A stretch of 64,000 bases of DNA from Candidatus Poribacteria bacterium. GTDB lineage: Bacteria; Poribacteria; WGA-4E; WGA-3G. The DNA lies in assembly GCA_022827185.1 (NCBI GenBank), contig JAJDTM010000044.1:25644-89643 (forward strand), in the 5' to 3' direction. The notes under the pieces were generated by a model, which saw only the letters and a list, made by a program, of their open reading frames with translations, made no database searches and was not told the DNA's origin. The translations under genes were made by a program, and so were the position numbers. The first letter of the stretch is position 1. Each line of letters begins with the position of its first letter. Shown one piece after another: positions 25,035 through 33,483 of the stretch.

Positions 25035-27041
25035 TCAATTTCCCTGGTTATTAGGTGTTTGCTTTGCGATGATTTTATCCCAATCCCAGAGCAGCACCGT
25101 GCCATCCTCACTACCACTGGCAAGGGTTTTCCCGTCGTGTGAGAACACTAAAGTTTCTATCGGTTCTGTGTGCCCGGTAAGCGTTGATAATTGATTGCCA
25201 GTGTCTACATTCCATAACTTGATGTGACGTCGACTGGAACCAAGAAGGGTGTTCCCATCAGGCGAGAATGTTAATATATCCCAGAATCCTCGGTGATTAT
25301 CAGGAATTGCGCCGCGCTCCTGTATGCCTGTCGTTGTTACATCCCACAAAGTAATGCTATCCCGATGTCCAAGAGCAAGCGTCGTATCGTCTGTTGAGAA
25401 TGCTAAGCTCCAGGCTCTCTCGGCGGTGAGTGTTGGAAATTCGCGTTTCGCATTTACATCCCATACTTGTAGGGTGCCGTGAATACCGTACACAGCAAGT
25501 AGAGTTCCATTGGGTGAGAACATCAACTTTTTCGGGAATGATATTATCGTATTAAACCAAAATATTTCGATGCCGGTGTTCAGGTCCCATGCCCGAACGT
25601 CTCGAGGACCGCGGGTTGCGAGTACTTTGTTATCTGGCGAGAATACGAATGGGTCGCGAGAATCTTCACCGTCTTGCCAAGGCCCTGGGAGTTCTTCACC
25701 GATGGCTAATTTCCATAATTGCGGTCTTTCGCTTTGAAGGGGACGCCCCCTAATTCCCCAACCATACGCATTGAAAGCGATTGTGCCACTTGAACCTCGA
25801 CTGATAAAGTAGGTGCCGTCCGGTGAAAATGCGACTGCATCAGTCCAATCGTTAAGTCCTTCAGTGAAGGTAGTTAGTTCCTGTCTTGTCTTCAGATTCC
25901 ATACTTCAACGGTGCCGTTGAGCGCAGCACTTACGAGTGTTGTGCCATTTTCAGTAAATCCGACGGTTTTCACCCACTCTGTATGTCCGGCAGTAAAGGT
26001 AGCAAGTTCGTGTCCGGTGTCGGGATTCCAGAATCGGATTGTACCATCTGCACTTCCGCTGGCAAGACACTTGCTATAAAGGGGTGTCCCTTCGGGTGCG
26101 AAGGTTAGCGCATTGATCGTGTTTTTATGTCCTCTAAGCGTTGCGCGTTCACGTCCAGTGTCCACATCCCAAGTCTTGATTCTCTTATTCGTATCCCCAC
26201 TGGCAACAGTTTTACCGTCAATGGAGAAAGCAACAGTCGTAATCCATGCTTCATGATCTTTGAGTGTTGCTCGTTTAGCACCGTTTTGTGTATTCCAGAG
26301 GATCACTGTCTTGTCCTCGCTCCCGCTTGCGAGGGTTTTTCCATCGTGTGTGAACGCTAACATCCGAATTTCCGCTTCGTATTCGTCCCCATCCTCTTTG
26401 AAAAAGCCTGCATGTCCGTTAAGTGTCATCCGTCGTCTTCCGGTTGTTGTGTTCCATAAATGGATGTGTGTACCGTTCTTGTCTCCAATAGCGGCGATGC
26501 TACCGTTTTGGGAGAGTGCTGCTACTTCATAGGTGTCTACGTTCCTTGGATCCAGCAATTTGCTGCCGGTCTCCACATCCCAATAGATAATATCACCAAA
26601 TTTGTCCAGACTGATCAATATTGTGTTATCTTCGGAGAATGCCAATGCTGTTATTGAATCATGTCTTTCGGCTAATTTAAGGGTTATGAGTTTGCTATCG
26701 GTATCCAGATCCCATAATTGGATGACAGGGTTTGGAGATCCGCCGCTGGCGAGAATTTTTCCGTCTGTTGAGAAAGCGAGGGCATTCACTTGTCCGGGGT
26801 GTTCTGTGAACAGCGCGGTCTCTTTCCCATCAGGCACGTCGTATACCCACACGCCGACATCTGTTCCCACTGCGAGACGCGTGCCATCCGGCGAAAACCG
26901 CATGAGGTTGATACCGCCTTTTCCGAGGCGTGCGATTGCGCCTTCGGGTAATCCGACTTTCGTGTTGTCTTGCGCGAAACTGCTTGATAGAATTACAGCA
27001 ACTGATAGAAAAGTAATGAAAAATAGGTACTTCGTTTTCAT
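25035..27041 (-). CDS. secreted WD40-repeat beta-propeller protein
   Basis: The 668-residue protein has a signal peptide ending SSSFAQ, followed by about 13 WD40 blades. Examples are LAFSTDGKILASGGSP, LAFTHDGKTLASGSED, VAFSIDGKTVASGDTN and LVFSHDGKTLASGSED, each paired with a VxLWD or IKLWN strand. The number suggests two propellers in one chain. It has no catalytic motif and does not carry the TWGxLK tail. It is probably a periplasmic or surface interaction scaffold. The start ATG is at 27041. Confidence 0.85.
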   Translation of the reverse strand: MKTKYLFFITFLSVAVILSSSFAQDNTKVGLPEGAIARLGKGGINLMRFSPDGTRLAVGTDVGVWVYDVPDGKETALFTEHPGQVNALAFSTDGKILASGGSPNPVIQLWDLDTDSKLITLKLAERHDSITALAFSEDNTILISLDKFGDIIYWDVETGSKLLDPRNVDTYEVAALSQNGSIAAIGDKNGTHIHLWNTTTGRRRMTLNGHAGFFKEDGDEYEAEIRMLAFTHDGKTLASGSEDKTVILWNTQNGAKRATLKDHEAWITTVAFSIDGKTVASGDTNKRIKTWDVDTGRERATLRGHKNTINALTFAPEGTPLYSKCLASGSADGTIRFWNPDTGHELATFTAGHTEWVKTVGFTENGTTLVSAALNGTVEVWNLKTRQELTTFTEGLNDWTDAVAFSPDGTYFISRGSSGTIAFNAYGWGIRGRPLQSERPQLWKLAIGEELPGPWQDGEDSRDPFVFSPDNKVLATRGPRDVRAWDLNTGIEIFWFNTIISFPKKLMFSPNGTLLAVYGIHGTLQVWDVNAKREFPTLTAERAWSLAFSTDDTTLALGHRDSITLWDVTTTGIQERGAIPDNHRGFWDILTFSPDGNTLLGSSRRHIKLWNVDTGNQLSTLTGHTEPIETLVFSHDGKTLASGSEDGTVLLWDWDKIIAKQTPNNQGN

Positions 27042-27106
27042 GATGTTTATTCCTTTTCAAGAAAAGATTTTACCATATTTTTTGATGAACCGCTACATAT
27101 AAATGG

Positions 27107-27158
27107 CGAGGTTAAGAATGCAGATCGCATTTGGGCGTGTACGCCGCAGAACCTCGCC
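27107..27158. repeat. short copy of the GGCGAGG/CCTCGCC repeat
   Basis: This unit of about 52 bp has GGCGAGG at the left and CCTCGCC at the right, and contains GAATGCAGATCGCAT and GGGCGTGTACGCCGCA as in the 8435-8531 copy. Left-end coordinates are accurate to about two bases. It lies between two same-strand genes. Confidence 0.6.
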
Positions 27159-27192
27159 AGTGAAAGTGTTTAGATAAGTGTTGTTGGATCAA

Positions 27193-28233
27193 CTATTGAT
27201 TTTTGATGAGTCTTATGCCTTCCAAGTGTATTTCATCGTACCACTGGTGGAATTCCTCTTTGGATAATTTTTTATCTAACGCTTCTACCTGAATCATTGC
27301 GTCATCAGGAATATCAACGGTAAATATTTCACGAGGAATCTCGCGATTTACAATGAAGTTTTGTGTCTCTATGATGGCTCTGCTGACGAGATTTTCTGTG
27401 CCGAACGAATCAATCCAGAGCGTCTCTACGATCCCGTTTTTAATAAGCCATGCATCCTCACCGTGTAGCTCATAGGAGACCCGAATACGTCTGACAGATG
27501 GTGTCCCTTTTTTGATTTGTCCATCTGGGGAATCTGTTTCGCGAAGAAATCGGCTCTCATACTTCAGGAGACGCAGTCCGAGTTCAGGCGATATCCAAAT
27601 TCTTTCAAAGTTAGCGTCCTGTTGGTGATCTGGTAGCGGTTCAGCATCCATTTTGGCTTCGAGGACATAACACGGGAAACTGTTGAAAAATTCGGATTTT
27701 AGGATACGGAAGTTCCGTTCTTTCAGATAGGTCGGTAGATTCTTTCCATCAACGATGTGGAGCCACCGCCTCGGATCCACCCAACTTCTTGAACCATCTG
27801 AACCGGTATCTGTTCGGTTGTTGCGTTGCGAGAAATGGTAGTCCGGTTTTCCTGTTTCAGGGTATGTTATCTCTAAGGTTCCGCTTGGTGTGGAGACGAT
27901 CGTTGCTCTTGGCATTTGTGCGTTGTTGGAAATGCTGTCTTTAAATTCGATGCGGGTATGCCGCGGATCAAATGTGAGATGTGCTTTCCAAGTGCTATAG
28001 GTCTCAGGTCTTCTGGGTTGTCTGAAGACGTACAGGCATTCGCCTTCGCCGGATTGAACAGCGAAGTCATAGTTCCGCATGCCGAGCAGAATCATATTGA
28101 AATCGCTCTCTGCTTCTACGGCGTTCTTTGGTAAGACCGGTAATTCTTCTTGCGCGAATGCTGTCGCGAAGCACGCGAAGAAAACGAGACTGAAAATCAC
28201 AAAGCGAATTGGGGTCATATTTAAAAGAAACAT
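27193..28233 (-). CDS. secreted LolA-like (outer-membrane lipoprotein-sorting-like) domain protein
   Basis: The ATG at 28233 is preceded by AGGAG. The signal peptide ends FATAFAQ. The mature 320 residues form a single beta-rich domain resembling LolA/LolB-type half-barrels (DFAVQSGEGECLYVF, RIWISPELGLRLLKYESRF). It is clearly homologous to the C-terminal half of the ECF sigma protein encoded next upstream: the two share WVDPRRWLH/GVDPRRWLF, SCYVLEAK/PCYVLEAK and FTVDIPDDAMIxVE near the end. No enzymatic motif is visible. It is likely periplasmic. Confidence 0.65.
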   Translation of the reverse strand: MFLLNMTPIRFVIFSLVFFACFATAFAQEELPVLPKNAVEAESDFNMILLGMRNYDFAVQSGEGECLYVFRQPRRPETYSTWKAHLTFDPRHTRIEFKDSISNNAQMPRATIVSTPSGTLEITYPETGKPDYHFSQRNNRTDTGSDGSRSWVDPRRWLHIVDGKNLPTYLKERNFRILKSEFFNSFPCYVLEAKMDAEPLPDHQQDANFERIWISPELGLRLLKYESRFLRETDSPDGQIKKGTPSVRRIRVSYELHGEDAWLIKNGIVETLWIDSFGTENLVSRAIIETQNFIVNREIPREIFTVDIPDDAMIQVEALDKKLSKEEFHQWYDEIHLEGIRLIKNQ

Positions 28234-28438
28234 TGTTTTTCTCCTAAGCACCGTTCGTCCGATTTATGGTTCTGAGCTAGGGGTTTATCTGGGGAGTGAG
28301 GTTTGACGCGCTGTTCTGGTGTGACGGTTCTGTAAATCGTTATTGTTTCTTGCGGCTGGTTTGTATTGTGGATTAGGATGCCGAGGACCCTACACCACAG
28401 AGCAATATACCTCCCCAAAATAATTTTGATCTAAACAT
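28221..28438 (-). pseudogene. possible frameshifted small lipoprotein gene
   Basis: An ATG at 28438 with AAGGG upstream opens MFRSKLFWGGILLCGVGSSA, which looks like a lipoprotein signal but stops at once. A shifted frame continues with QPQETITIYRTVTPEQ and ends at 28221. One insertion or deletion near 28375 would join them. Its 3' end overlaps the next gene's start by 13 bases. Codon and family support is thin; it could also be non-coding. Confidence 0.3.
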
Positions 28439-28498
28439 GATGGATTGTCCCTTTGTAGATATTTTACTAAACAACGCCAGCAAAGTCAAGTGGTTTTC

Positions 28499-28716
28499 CA
28501 GGGCTATTTAGTTTTAAGAAATTCGCGGGTTTCATGCTTTCTGTTACAGATCCGGTGCGGTTAGAATGCAGATCGCAAATGTAAAGCTTTCTCACTGCGA
28601 AGCAAAATTTTGCCGCGTATGGGAAACTAAATTTGGGTGAGTACACCGCAAAACACGCACCTACCGGTCCTGGGGGTCTAAAATTGGACGAAAAAACCGA
28701 GAACTAAATAGCCCTG
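28499..28716. mobile_element. MITE-like element with perfect 15-bp terminal inverted repeats
   Basis: CAGGGCTATTTAGTT (28499-28513) is the exact reverse complement of AACTAAATAGCCCTG (28702-28716). The 218-bp unit encodes nothing. It contains GGTGCGGTTAGAATGCAGATCGCA and TACACCGCAAAAC, blocks shared with the 8435-8531 repeat, and ends close after CGCACCTACCGG. A related left part is at about 45574-45640. I see no clear target-site duplication. Together with the possible pseudogene at 28221-28438, it accounts for most of the gap at 28234-28728. Confidence 0.75.
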
Positions 28717-28728
28717 AGTTGTCGGTTA

Positions 28729-30513
28729 TTAATTATCAGTGTGCTGTCTGTAGCGTTTGAGGAATTCCTGTTTGGTCAAGGGTTTATCGATTCCTTCCAC
28801 CTTAATCATGGCATCATCGGGGATGTCAACGGTGAATGTTTCTGGTGGTAGATCGTGATTGACTTTAAAATTCTTGAGTTCCAACCTCTCTCTGGAAATT
28901 ATCGGATATGTCGCCTTAAAGTCAAGCCAAGCGTATTCACTAAAGACTGCTTTCGGGAACCAAATCTCTCCGAATTGCTGATAACGGATTGTCGTGCGGA
29001 TGATGGTGAGTGCCTCCATCGGAATATCGCTGTCCAGCGCATCTACGGGGCGCGGGAATCGGCTTTCACGTTTTAGGTATCGAAACCCTTGTTGGGGTGC
29101 GATCCAAATTTTTTCAGACGTATCTCCGTCTTTTGCTTCCAAGACATAACATGAAATATCGTTGAAAATCTCACGTCCTGTGATCTGAAAGTTCTCGTTC
29201 TCAAGATGGGTTGCTAAATCGAAGAGCCATCGCCGCGGATCCACACCCTCATAAATTGATCGAGGTTCTGTGCTAAAGTGGTATTTAGGATGTCTCCGTC
29301 TGTGAGGTGCAATCTCCCACATTTCGGTTGGTGTAAGGATAGTACTTCCTCTCTGTGAATCGAAGCGCGTGTTCTCTGAATCGAAAGTGATACGCGTCTT
29401 AACAATACGCGTGTCAGCCTCTACGGGAGGTTGCTCATCGGTATGAATAATTTCACCTTCACCGGATTTGAGCAGCGCGTGATGATGTTTGATGGCTGCT
29501 AACAGTTCTTTGAAATCGAGTGTGTCTTCTGCCGCGTCTTGTGACGGTGTTTCCTGTGCGAGTGCTAACGTAAAGAACTGTGCTTCGGATGTATGGGGGT
29601 CTGGAATTTTAATATCAACGGAAATGTTTGTGCTATTGTGCTTGCGAGGGATAATCGTCCGTTCAATCGGATTTCGCAGTACCGGTTTCGCATCAATGTC
29701 AAGGACAATACGGGCATCAACGATTTCAATCGTCGGTTCAGCCTGTGCCTCGAAACTGTAGGGTTTCTGGAAGTGGTCAAGGTATCGGTTGCCCGTACCG
29801 AATGCCAACACAGCCAAAACAGCAGCCGTGCCGATAGCTGCCCACGGAACCAACGGTTTCCCAACTGGAGGTGGTGTGGGGTTCATGTTGGTAACTTGCT
29901 GTCCGATGCGATCCATCAGGTTAGCAGGTAAGTGGACGCTACCGAGGACCTCTTGGATCAAGCGTTCTTCTCTCTCCTGTAGACGCTTTCGCGCTCGGCG
30001 CAGACGACTGTTAATTGTGTTCGCTGACACACCTAAAAATCTGCCAATTTCTTTGATGGGCATTTCGCCGAGATAGTGGAGGGTTACGACTGTGCGTTCG
30101 CTCTCCGGCAGTCGTGCCAGTAGTTTTTTAACGATTTCATGACGCTGCTCGGTGGCTTCTGTCTCGCGCTTCTCCGATACATAATGTTTGTAAGAGGCGT
30201 TCTCTATCTCTACCCTGGATGCGTTCTCCAGCGATTGCGTCGAAAGTTTCTTCTTTTGGTGCCACCGCTTGCAGAGATTATTCGCGATGACATAAAGCCA
30301 TCCTGCAAACTGATTCGGATTCCTCAGTGTTGAAAGTTTTTTGTATGCCTGAAGGAAGGTGTCTTGTGTAATTTCTTCAGCGATGTGGAAATCACCGATT
30401 TTTCGCCACACGAGTGCGTGAACACCTTTTTGATGCTTTTCGACCAAAAGGGTGAATGCCTCTTCGTCGCCTAATAAGATTCTCCGAATCAGTTGAACAT
30501 CATTTTTTTCCAT
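28729..30513 (-). CDS. ECF sigma factor fused to a membrane segment and a LolA-like C-terminal domain
   Basis: Residues 1-190 are an ECF sigma-70 factor. Region 2 is QFAGWLYVIANNLCKRWHQ and region 4 is LPESERTVVTLHYLGEMPI, followed by a helix-turn-helix in LGVSANTINSRLRRARKRL. A hydrophobic segment follows (WAAIGTAAVLAVLAFGTG, ~residues 225-242). The last ~270 residues are homologous to the LolA-like protein of the downstream gene (27193-28233), ending FTVDIPDDAMIKVEGIDKPL. The C-terminal domain would be outside the inner membrane, so the protein may sense the envelope and tether its sigma part. The 594-residue length is about three times a normal ECF factor. Confidence 0.8.
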   Translation of the reverse strand: MEKNDVQLIRRILLGDEEAFTLLVEKHQKGVHALVWRKIGDFHIAEEITQDTFLQAYKKLSTLRNPNQFAGWLYVIANNLCKRWHQKKKLSTQSLENASRVEIENASYKHYVSEKRETEATEQRHEIVKKLLARLPESERTVVTLHYLGEMPIKEIGRFLGVSANTINSRLRRARKRLQEREERLIQEVLGSVHLPANLMDRIGQQVTNMNPTPPPVGKPLVPWAAIGTAAVLAVLAFGTGNRYLDHFQKPYSFEAQAEPTIEIVDARIVLDIDAKPVLRNPIERTIIPRKHNSTNISVDIKIPDPHTSEAQFFTLALAQETPSQDAAEDTLDFKELLAAIKHHHALLKSGEGEIIHTDEQPPVEADTRIVKTRITFDSENTRFDSQRGSTILTPTEMWEIAPHRRRHPKYHFSTEPRSIYEGVDPRRWLFDLATHLENENFQITGREIFNDISCYVLEAKDGDTSEKIWIAPQQGFRYLKRESRFPRPVDALDSDIPMEALTIIRTTIRYQQFGEIWFPKAVFSEYAWLDFKATYPIISRERLELKNFKVNHDLPPETFTVDIPDDAMIKVEGIDKPLTKQEFLKRYRQHTDN

Positions 30514-30707
30514 CAGGATTCTCCATTGTTACATCTCTTTTTACACTTATTTCCGCTCTTTTTAGCGTTCAATTATTAAAGATACAATTTTAGGGGAGAA
30601 ATTGTGCATAATTTTTAGAAAAAGCGAAAGCATCTGAATTTTTGTCTAAAAACTGGCAAATCCTCTGATAGTAAAAGTGAAAAATTTAGCGGAGATAGGT
30701 GGATTTG

Positions 30708-30799
30708 TTAGAATTTACGCAAAAATCAGTAATGTCGGTATTTTCAACCCCCTAATCCCCCTTATCAGGGGGACTTTAAGAGGAGCCGCGTAAGTCCTA
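30708..30799. repeat. 92-bp element with TTACGCA/TGCGTAA-type inverted ends, short core
   Basis: The left end TTAGAATTTACGCA (30708-30721) and right end CGCGTAAGTCCTA (30787-30799) flank AACCCCCTAATCCCCC and a CCCCCTTATCAGGGGG hairpin. This is the simple core, without the inserted 36-40 bases seen in later copies. It lies in the gap 30514-30850, which has no supportable gene; the rest is AT-rich upstream sequence of the sigma gene. Confidence 0.75.
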
Positions 30800-30850
30800 T
30801 TTGTTGTAAGAAATAGAAAATTCTGTGTGCGGAAAAAATATAAGCGAAAA

Positions 30851-31237
30851 CTATTGGTGTTCTGACGTAATCGTGTAAAATTCAACGGTGTGGATTTGCC
30901 CTTTGCCTGTCACGGATTTTTGGAGAATCCGAACGGCATCGGTGTTCGCAACCATCGTAATTTCAAGTGGGAAGGTAACTCTGTTTTTGATTCTTTTAAC
31001 CACTTTCCAGTTGAATTCACCCTCTTGCGCGTAGATATCTATATTTTCAACCGTCCCTTCGCCAAGGATAATAATCTTTCGGATCTCTTTTGGCTCTGGG
31101 ATGGAATACACGAGTCCTGAAGCGATAAACTTTTCTGTGACTGGTGCATCAACACGAAGATAGGTCTGTTCTGTCATCAGTGCTGTGCACCCGATCGAGA
31201 GCGCGCATATGAATAAAAGTCCACAAAGTCTTTTCAT
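30851..31237 (-). CDS. small lipoprotein of unknown function
   Basis: The 128-residue protein has a signal peptide ending in lipobox LSIGC. The mature chain is short and beta-rich (KIIILGEGTVENIDIYAQEG, VTFPLEITMVANTDAVRIL), resembling a single discoidin-like or jelly-roll strand set, but I do not recognise the family. An interspersed element lies downstream and an SDR gene upstream on the same strand. It is probably anchored at the inner or outer membrane. Confidence 0.6.
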   Translation of the reverse strand: MKRLCGLLFICALSIGCTALMTEQTYLRVDAPVTEKFIASGLVYSIPEPKEIRKIIILGEGTVENIDIYAQEGEFNWKVVKRIKNRVTFPLEITMVANTDAVRILQKSVTGKGQIHTVEFYTITSEHQ

Positions 31238-31305
31238 TTTTCTCCTCCGTTCATGAGGGGCTTGTCTAAATGCTGACCGACTTGCAAACCTTGTTGTGTC
31301 GAGTA

Positions 31306-32055
31306 TTATCCTGCGGTGTAACCACCATCAATCGGTAAGGCGATGCCTGTGACGAAGGCGGATTCGTCGGAGGCGAGGTATAGTGCGCCGTAGGCGATCT
31401 CTTCGGGCTGCGCGAGTCGGCGCATCGGGTGCTTGTTCGCAAGTACCTGATATTCCTCTGGTGTTTTGATGACACCGGCAACTAACGGTGTCTCGACGAA
31501 ACCCGGGCAGATACAGTTGACTCGGATTTTGTCCTCTGCATAGTCGAGTGCCATGCCGCGGGTGAGGTTCGTTACACCGCCTTTGGAGGCGACGTACGCC
31601 GCCCGAACCTCTGCACCGACAAGCCCATAGATAGAGGACAGGTTGATGATAGAGCCTCCACCGTTTTTTTGCATGGCAGGGATCGCTGCCTTAGCGCAGA
31701 GATAGACACCGGTGAGGTTAACGTCTAAACAGCGATGCCAATCTGCTTCCGGTAAGTCACCGACTGGTAGTCGCATTGCGATGCCAGCACTGCTCAACAG
31801 AATATCCAATTGACCGTATCTGCTGACAGTTTCGTGTACCATCCGCTCGGTGTTATCTGAGAGTGTCACGTCGGTTTGGATGTAGGTTGCTTCGTTGCCT
31901 GCGTCTCGGATTTCGGAGACAGTTTGGTTCGCACCACTTTCATCAATGTCCGCGACGACGACCTTCGCGCCGTGTTCAGCGAACAGGATTGCTGTGGCTT
32001 TTCCGATGCCGGAGGCGGCACCTGTTGTAATGGCTACTTTGTCTTTAAGTCGCAT
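31306..32055 (-). CDS. short-chain dehydrogenase/reductase (classical SDR)
   Basis: The 249-residue NAD(P)-dependent enzyme has TGAASGIGKATAILFAEHG for cofactor binding, NLSSIYG with the catalytic Ser, and AAYVASKGG with the YxxxK pair. DIDESGA after strand 2 has an acidic residue that favours NAD. It resembles FabG-like sugar, polyol or 3-oxoacyl dehydrogenases. Its neighbour is a fumarylacetoacetate hydrolase-family gene on the same strand, an arrangement seen in pathways for L-fucose, L-rhamnose or uronate oxidation; that role is inference. Confidence 0.88.
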   Translation of the reverse strand: MRLKDKVAITTGAASGIGKATAILFAEHGAKVVVADIDESGANQTVSEIRDAGNEATYIQTDVTLSDNTERMVHETVSRYGQLDILLSSAGIAMRLPVGDLPEADWHRCLDVNLTGVYLCAKAAIPAMQKNGGGSIINLSSIYGLVGAEVRAAYVASKGGVTNLTRGMALDYAEDKIRVNCICPGFVETPLVAGVIKTPEEYQVLANKHPMRRLAQPEEIAYGALYLASDESAFVTGIALPIDGGYTAG

Positions 32056-32071
32056 TTTTTATTGTTCGTTT

Positions 32072-32229
32072 TTTAACCCCCTAAATCCCCCTTATCAGGG
32101 AAAATGGCTATCAGCAATCGGCTGTCAGCCTTCAGCAAGAGGTGTTAAATATAATGGGCAATTTTAGTGATTGAACCCCCTAAATCCCCCTTATCAGGGG
32201 GACTTTAAAGAGGAGCGTGAGTCCTGTGA
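32072..32229. repeat. two copies of the AACCCCCTAAATCCCCC element flanking a CAG-TCAG repeat
   Basis: A truncated copy (about 32072-32098) and a longer one (about 32176-32229, ending GCGTGAGTCCT) have the simple core with hairpin CCCCCTTATCAGGGGG. Between them lies GGCTATCAGCAATCGGCTG followed by TCAGCCTTCAGC, another repetitive string. The whole gap between the SDR and FAH genes is made of this material. Confidence 0.7.
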
Positions 32230-32235
32230 TTGTAT

Positions 32236-33159
32236 CTAAAGACCTTTCTCTGTCCATTCTACGGGGTTCATTTCTGGTTCACCGATTTGGTTTCTAAGCA
32301 CACCGATATTTTCGATTTCGAGTTCAACGACATCACCGGGTTGGATCCAGCGGTCGAGTTCCCATCCACACCCATTTCCGACGGTGCCGGAACCTAAAAA
32401 TTCGCCAGGGTGAAGTGTCTCTGACTGTGAAACAAACGAAATCATTTCAGCGAAGGAGTAATACATATCCGATGTATTACCGTCTGCCCAGACTTCGCCG
32501 TTAATTCTGGCGGTCATTCGGAGGTTGTAGGGATCACTGATTTCGTCTGGCGTAACAAGACAGGGCCCCATGATATTGCTGTTATCAAAGTCTTTACCTT
32601 TGGCAGGCCCGAGCGACAAAGTCATGTGCCTGAACTGGATGTCGCGTGCGCTGATGTCGTTGTAAATGGTGTAACCGGCGATGTACTCTGGTGCTTCTTC
32701 TATCGAGATATTTTTGCCTGTTTTCCCGATGTAGATCCCCCATTCCAGTTCAAAATCGAGTTTCTCTGTGTAGTTGGGCCAGGTAACAACGGCTTCGTGT
32801 CCGGCGATAGAGGATGGACTCGTGCTGCCGCGGTAATAGTTAGGCAGTTTGAACCACTCCGGGGAGATCTCCTTACCCGTGATACGTGAGGCAGCATCCA
32901 TATGGGTTTTGAATACGCCGAAATCCCGTAGGCTTGCTGGACGTGGAAACGGCGCGAGCAGCTGCACATCGACGATAGGGAAGATGCCGTCAGCGGTCTG
33001 GTCAATATGTTTTTGTGCATCGGCGATGCGATTCTGTTCAAAGAATTCGTACATGTCCGAGGCGACTGCCGTGAGATCAACGATTTGGTCGCCAGTGATC
33101 CATGCGCCGAGTCTTGGTGTCGTGTCTGTCGATTGGGTTTGAAAGGTAACGAGTTTCAT
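32236..33159 (-). CDS. fumarylacetoacetate hydrolase (FAH) family protein
   Basis: The 307-residue protein has an FAH-fold catalytic domain. It has FGVFKTHMDAA, FELEWGIYIGKTG with metal-ligand glutamate, and IYNDISARDIQF with metal-ligand aspartate. SETLHPGEFLGSGTVGNGCG is the conserved C-terminal loop, and WIQPGDVVELEIENIG closes the fold. Family members hydrolyse or hydrate acylpyruvates or 2-keto-3-deoxy sugar acids. With the SDR downstream it could complete an oxidative sugar pathway. The exact substrate is unknown. Confidence 0.87.
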   Translation of the reverse strand: MKLVTFQTQSTDTTPRLGAWITGDQIVDLTAVASDMYEFFEQNRIADAQKHIDQTADGIFPIVDVQLLAPFPRPASLRDFGVFKTHMDAASRITGKEISPEWFKLPNYYRGSTSPSSIAGHEAVVTWPNYTEKLDFELEWGIYIGKTGKNISIEEAPEYIAGYTIYNDISARDIQFRHMTLSLGPAKGKDFDNSNIMGPCLVTPDEISDPYNLRMTARINGEVWADGNTSDMYYSFAEMISFVSQSETLHPGEFLGSGTVGNGCGWELDRWIQPGDVVELEIENIGVLRNQIGEPEMNPVEWTEKGL

Positions 33160-33259
33160 AGGTGTTCTCTTTAAGGTGGTAGCGGCTCCTTATTCAAGTG
33201 ATTGGATAGTGTTGATTATACGATAGATGCGTTTAGAAATCAAGACTTTTAAGATGTGC

Positions 33260-33288
33260 TTGCGTATGTGATGGAGATATGGCATAAT
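33260..33288 (+). promoter_or_regulatory. possible sigma-70 promoter for the MNT-HEPN gene
   Basis: TTGCGT (33260-33265), a 17-base spacer and CATAAT (33283-33288) lie upstream of the plus-strand gene at 33484. An interspersed repeat sits between this site and the gene, so the transcript would carry the repeat as 5' leader. Confidence 0.35.
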
Positions 33289-33335
33289 TAGCCTTATCCA
33301 TTTCCTAACATCGCAGTGCATTTTTGTTATAAACA

Positions 33336-33462
33336 TTAGGACTTACGCAAATTGAGGAAATATAGGACATTTTAACCCCCTAAAGAATCAACGGTATGAA
33401 TGCCTTATGGCATTCCCCGCCCCTTATCAGGGGGACTTTAAGGCGGAATGCGTAAGTCCTAA
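33336..33462. mobile_element. 127-bp MITE-like element with perfect 14-bp inverted ends, long core
   Basis: TTAGGACTTACGCA (33336-33349) is the exact reverse complement of TGCGTAAGTCCTAA (33449-33462). Direct AACA flanks both ends (33332-33335 and 33463-33466) and could be a target-site duplication. The core holds AACCCCCTAAA, an inserted GAATGCC-loop-GGCATTC hairpin segment and the TTATCAGGGGGACTTTAAG end. It is the best-preserved copy of the family. The 33160-33483 gap contains this, the possible promoter and nothing else I can support. Confidence 0.8.
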
Positions 33463-33483
33463 AACATACTGAAGCAGAAAAGG

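Noticed and set aside
28252..28438. Gene for a 65-residue product beginning MGRYIALWCRVLG
   Set aside because: That start is internal to a better lipoprotein-like opening in another frame; reported only as a possible pseudogene.
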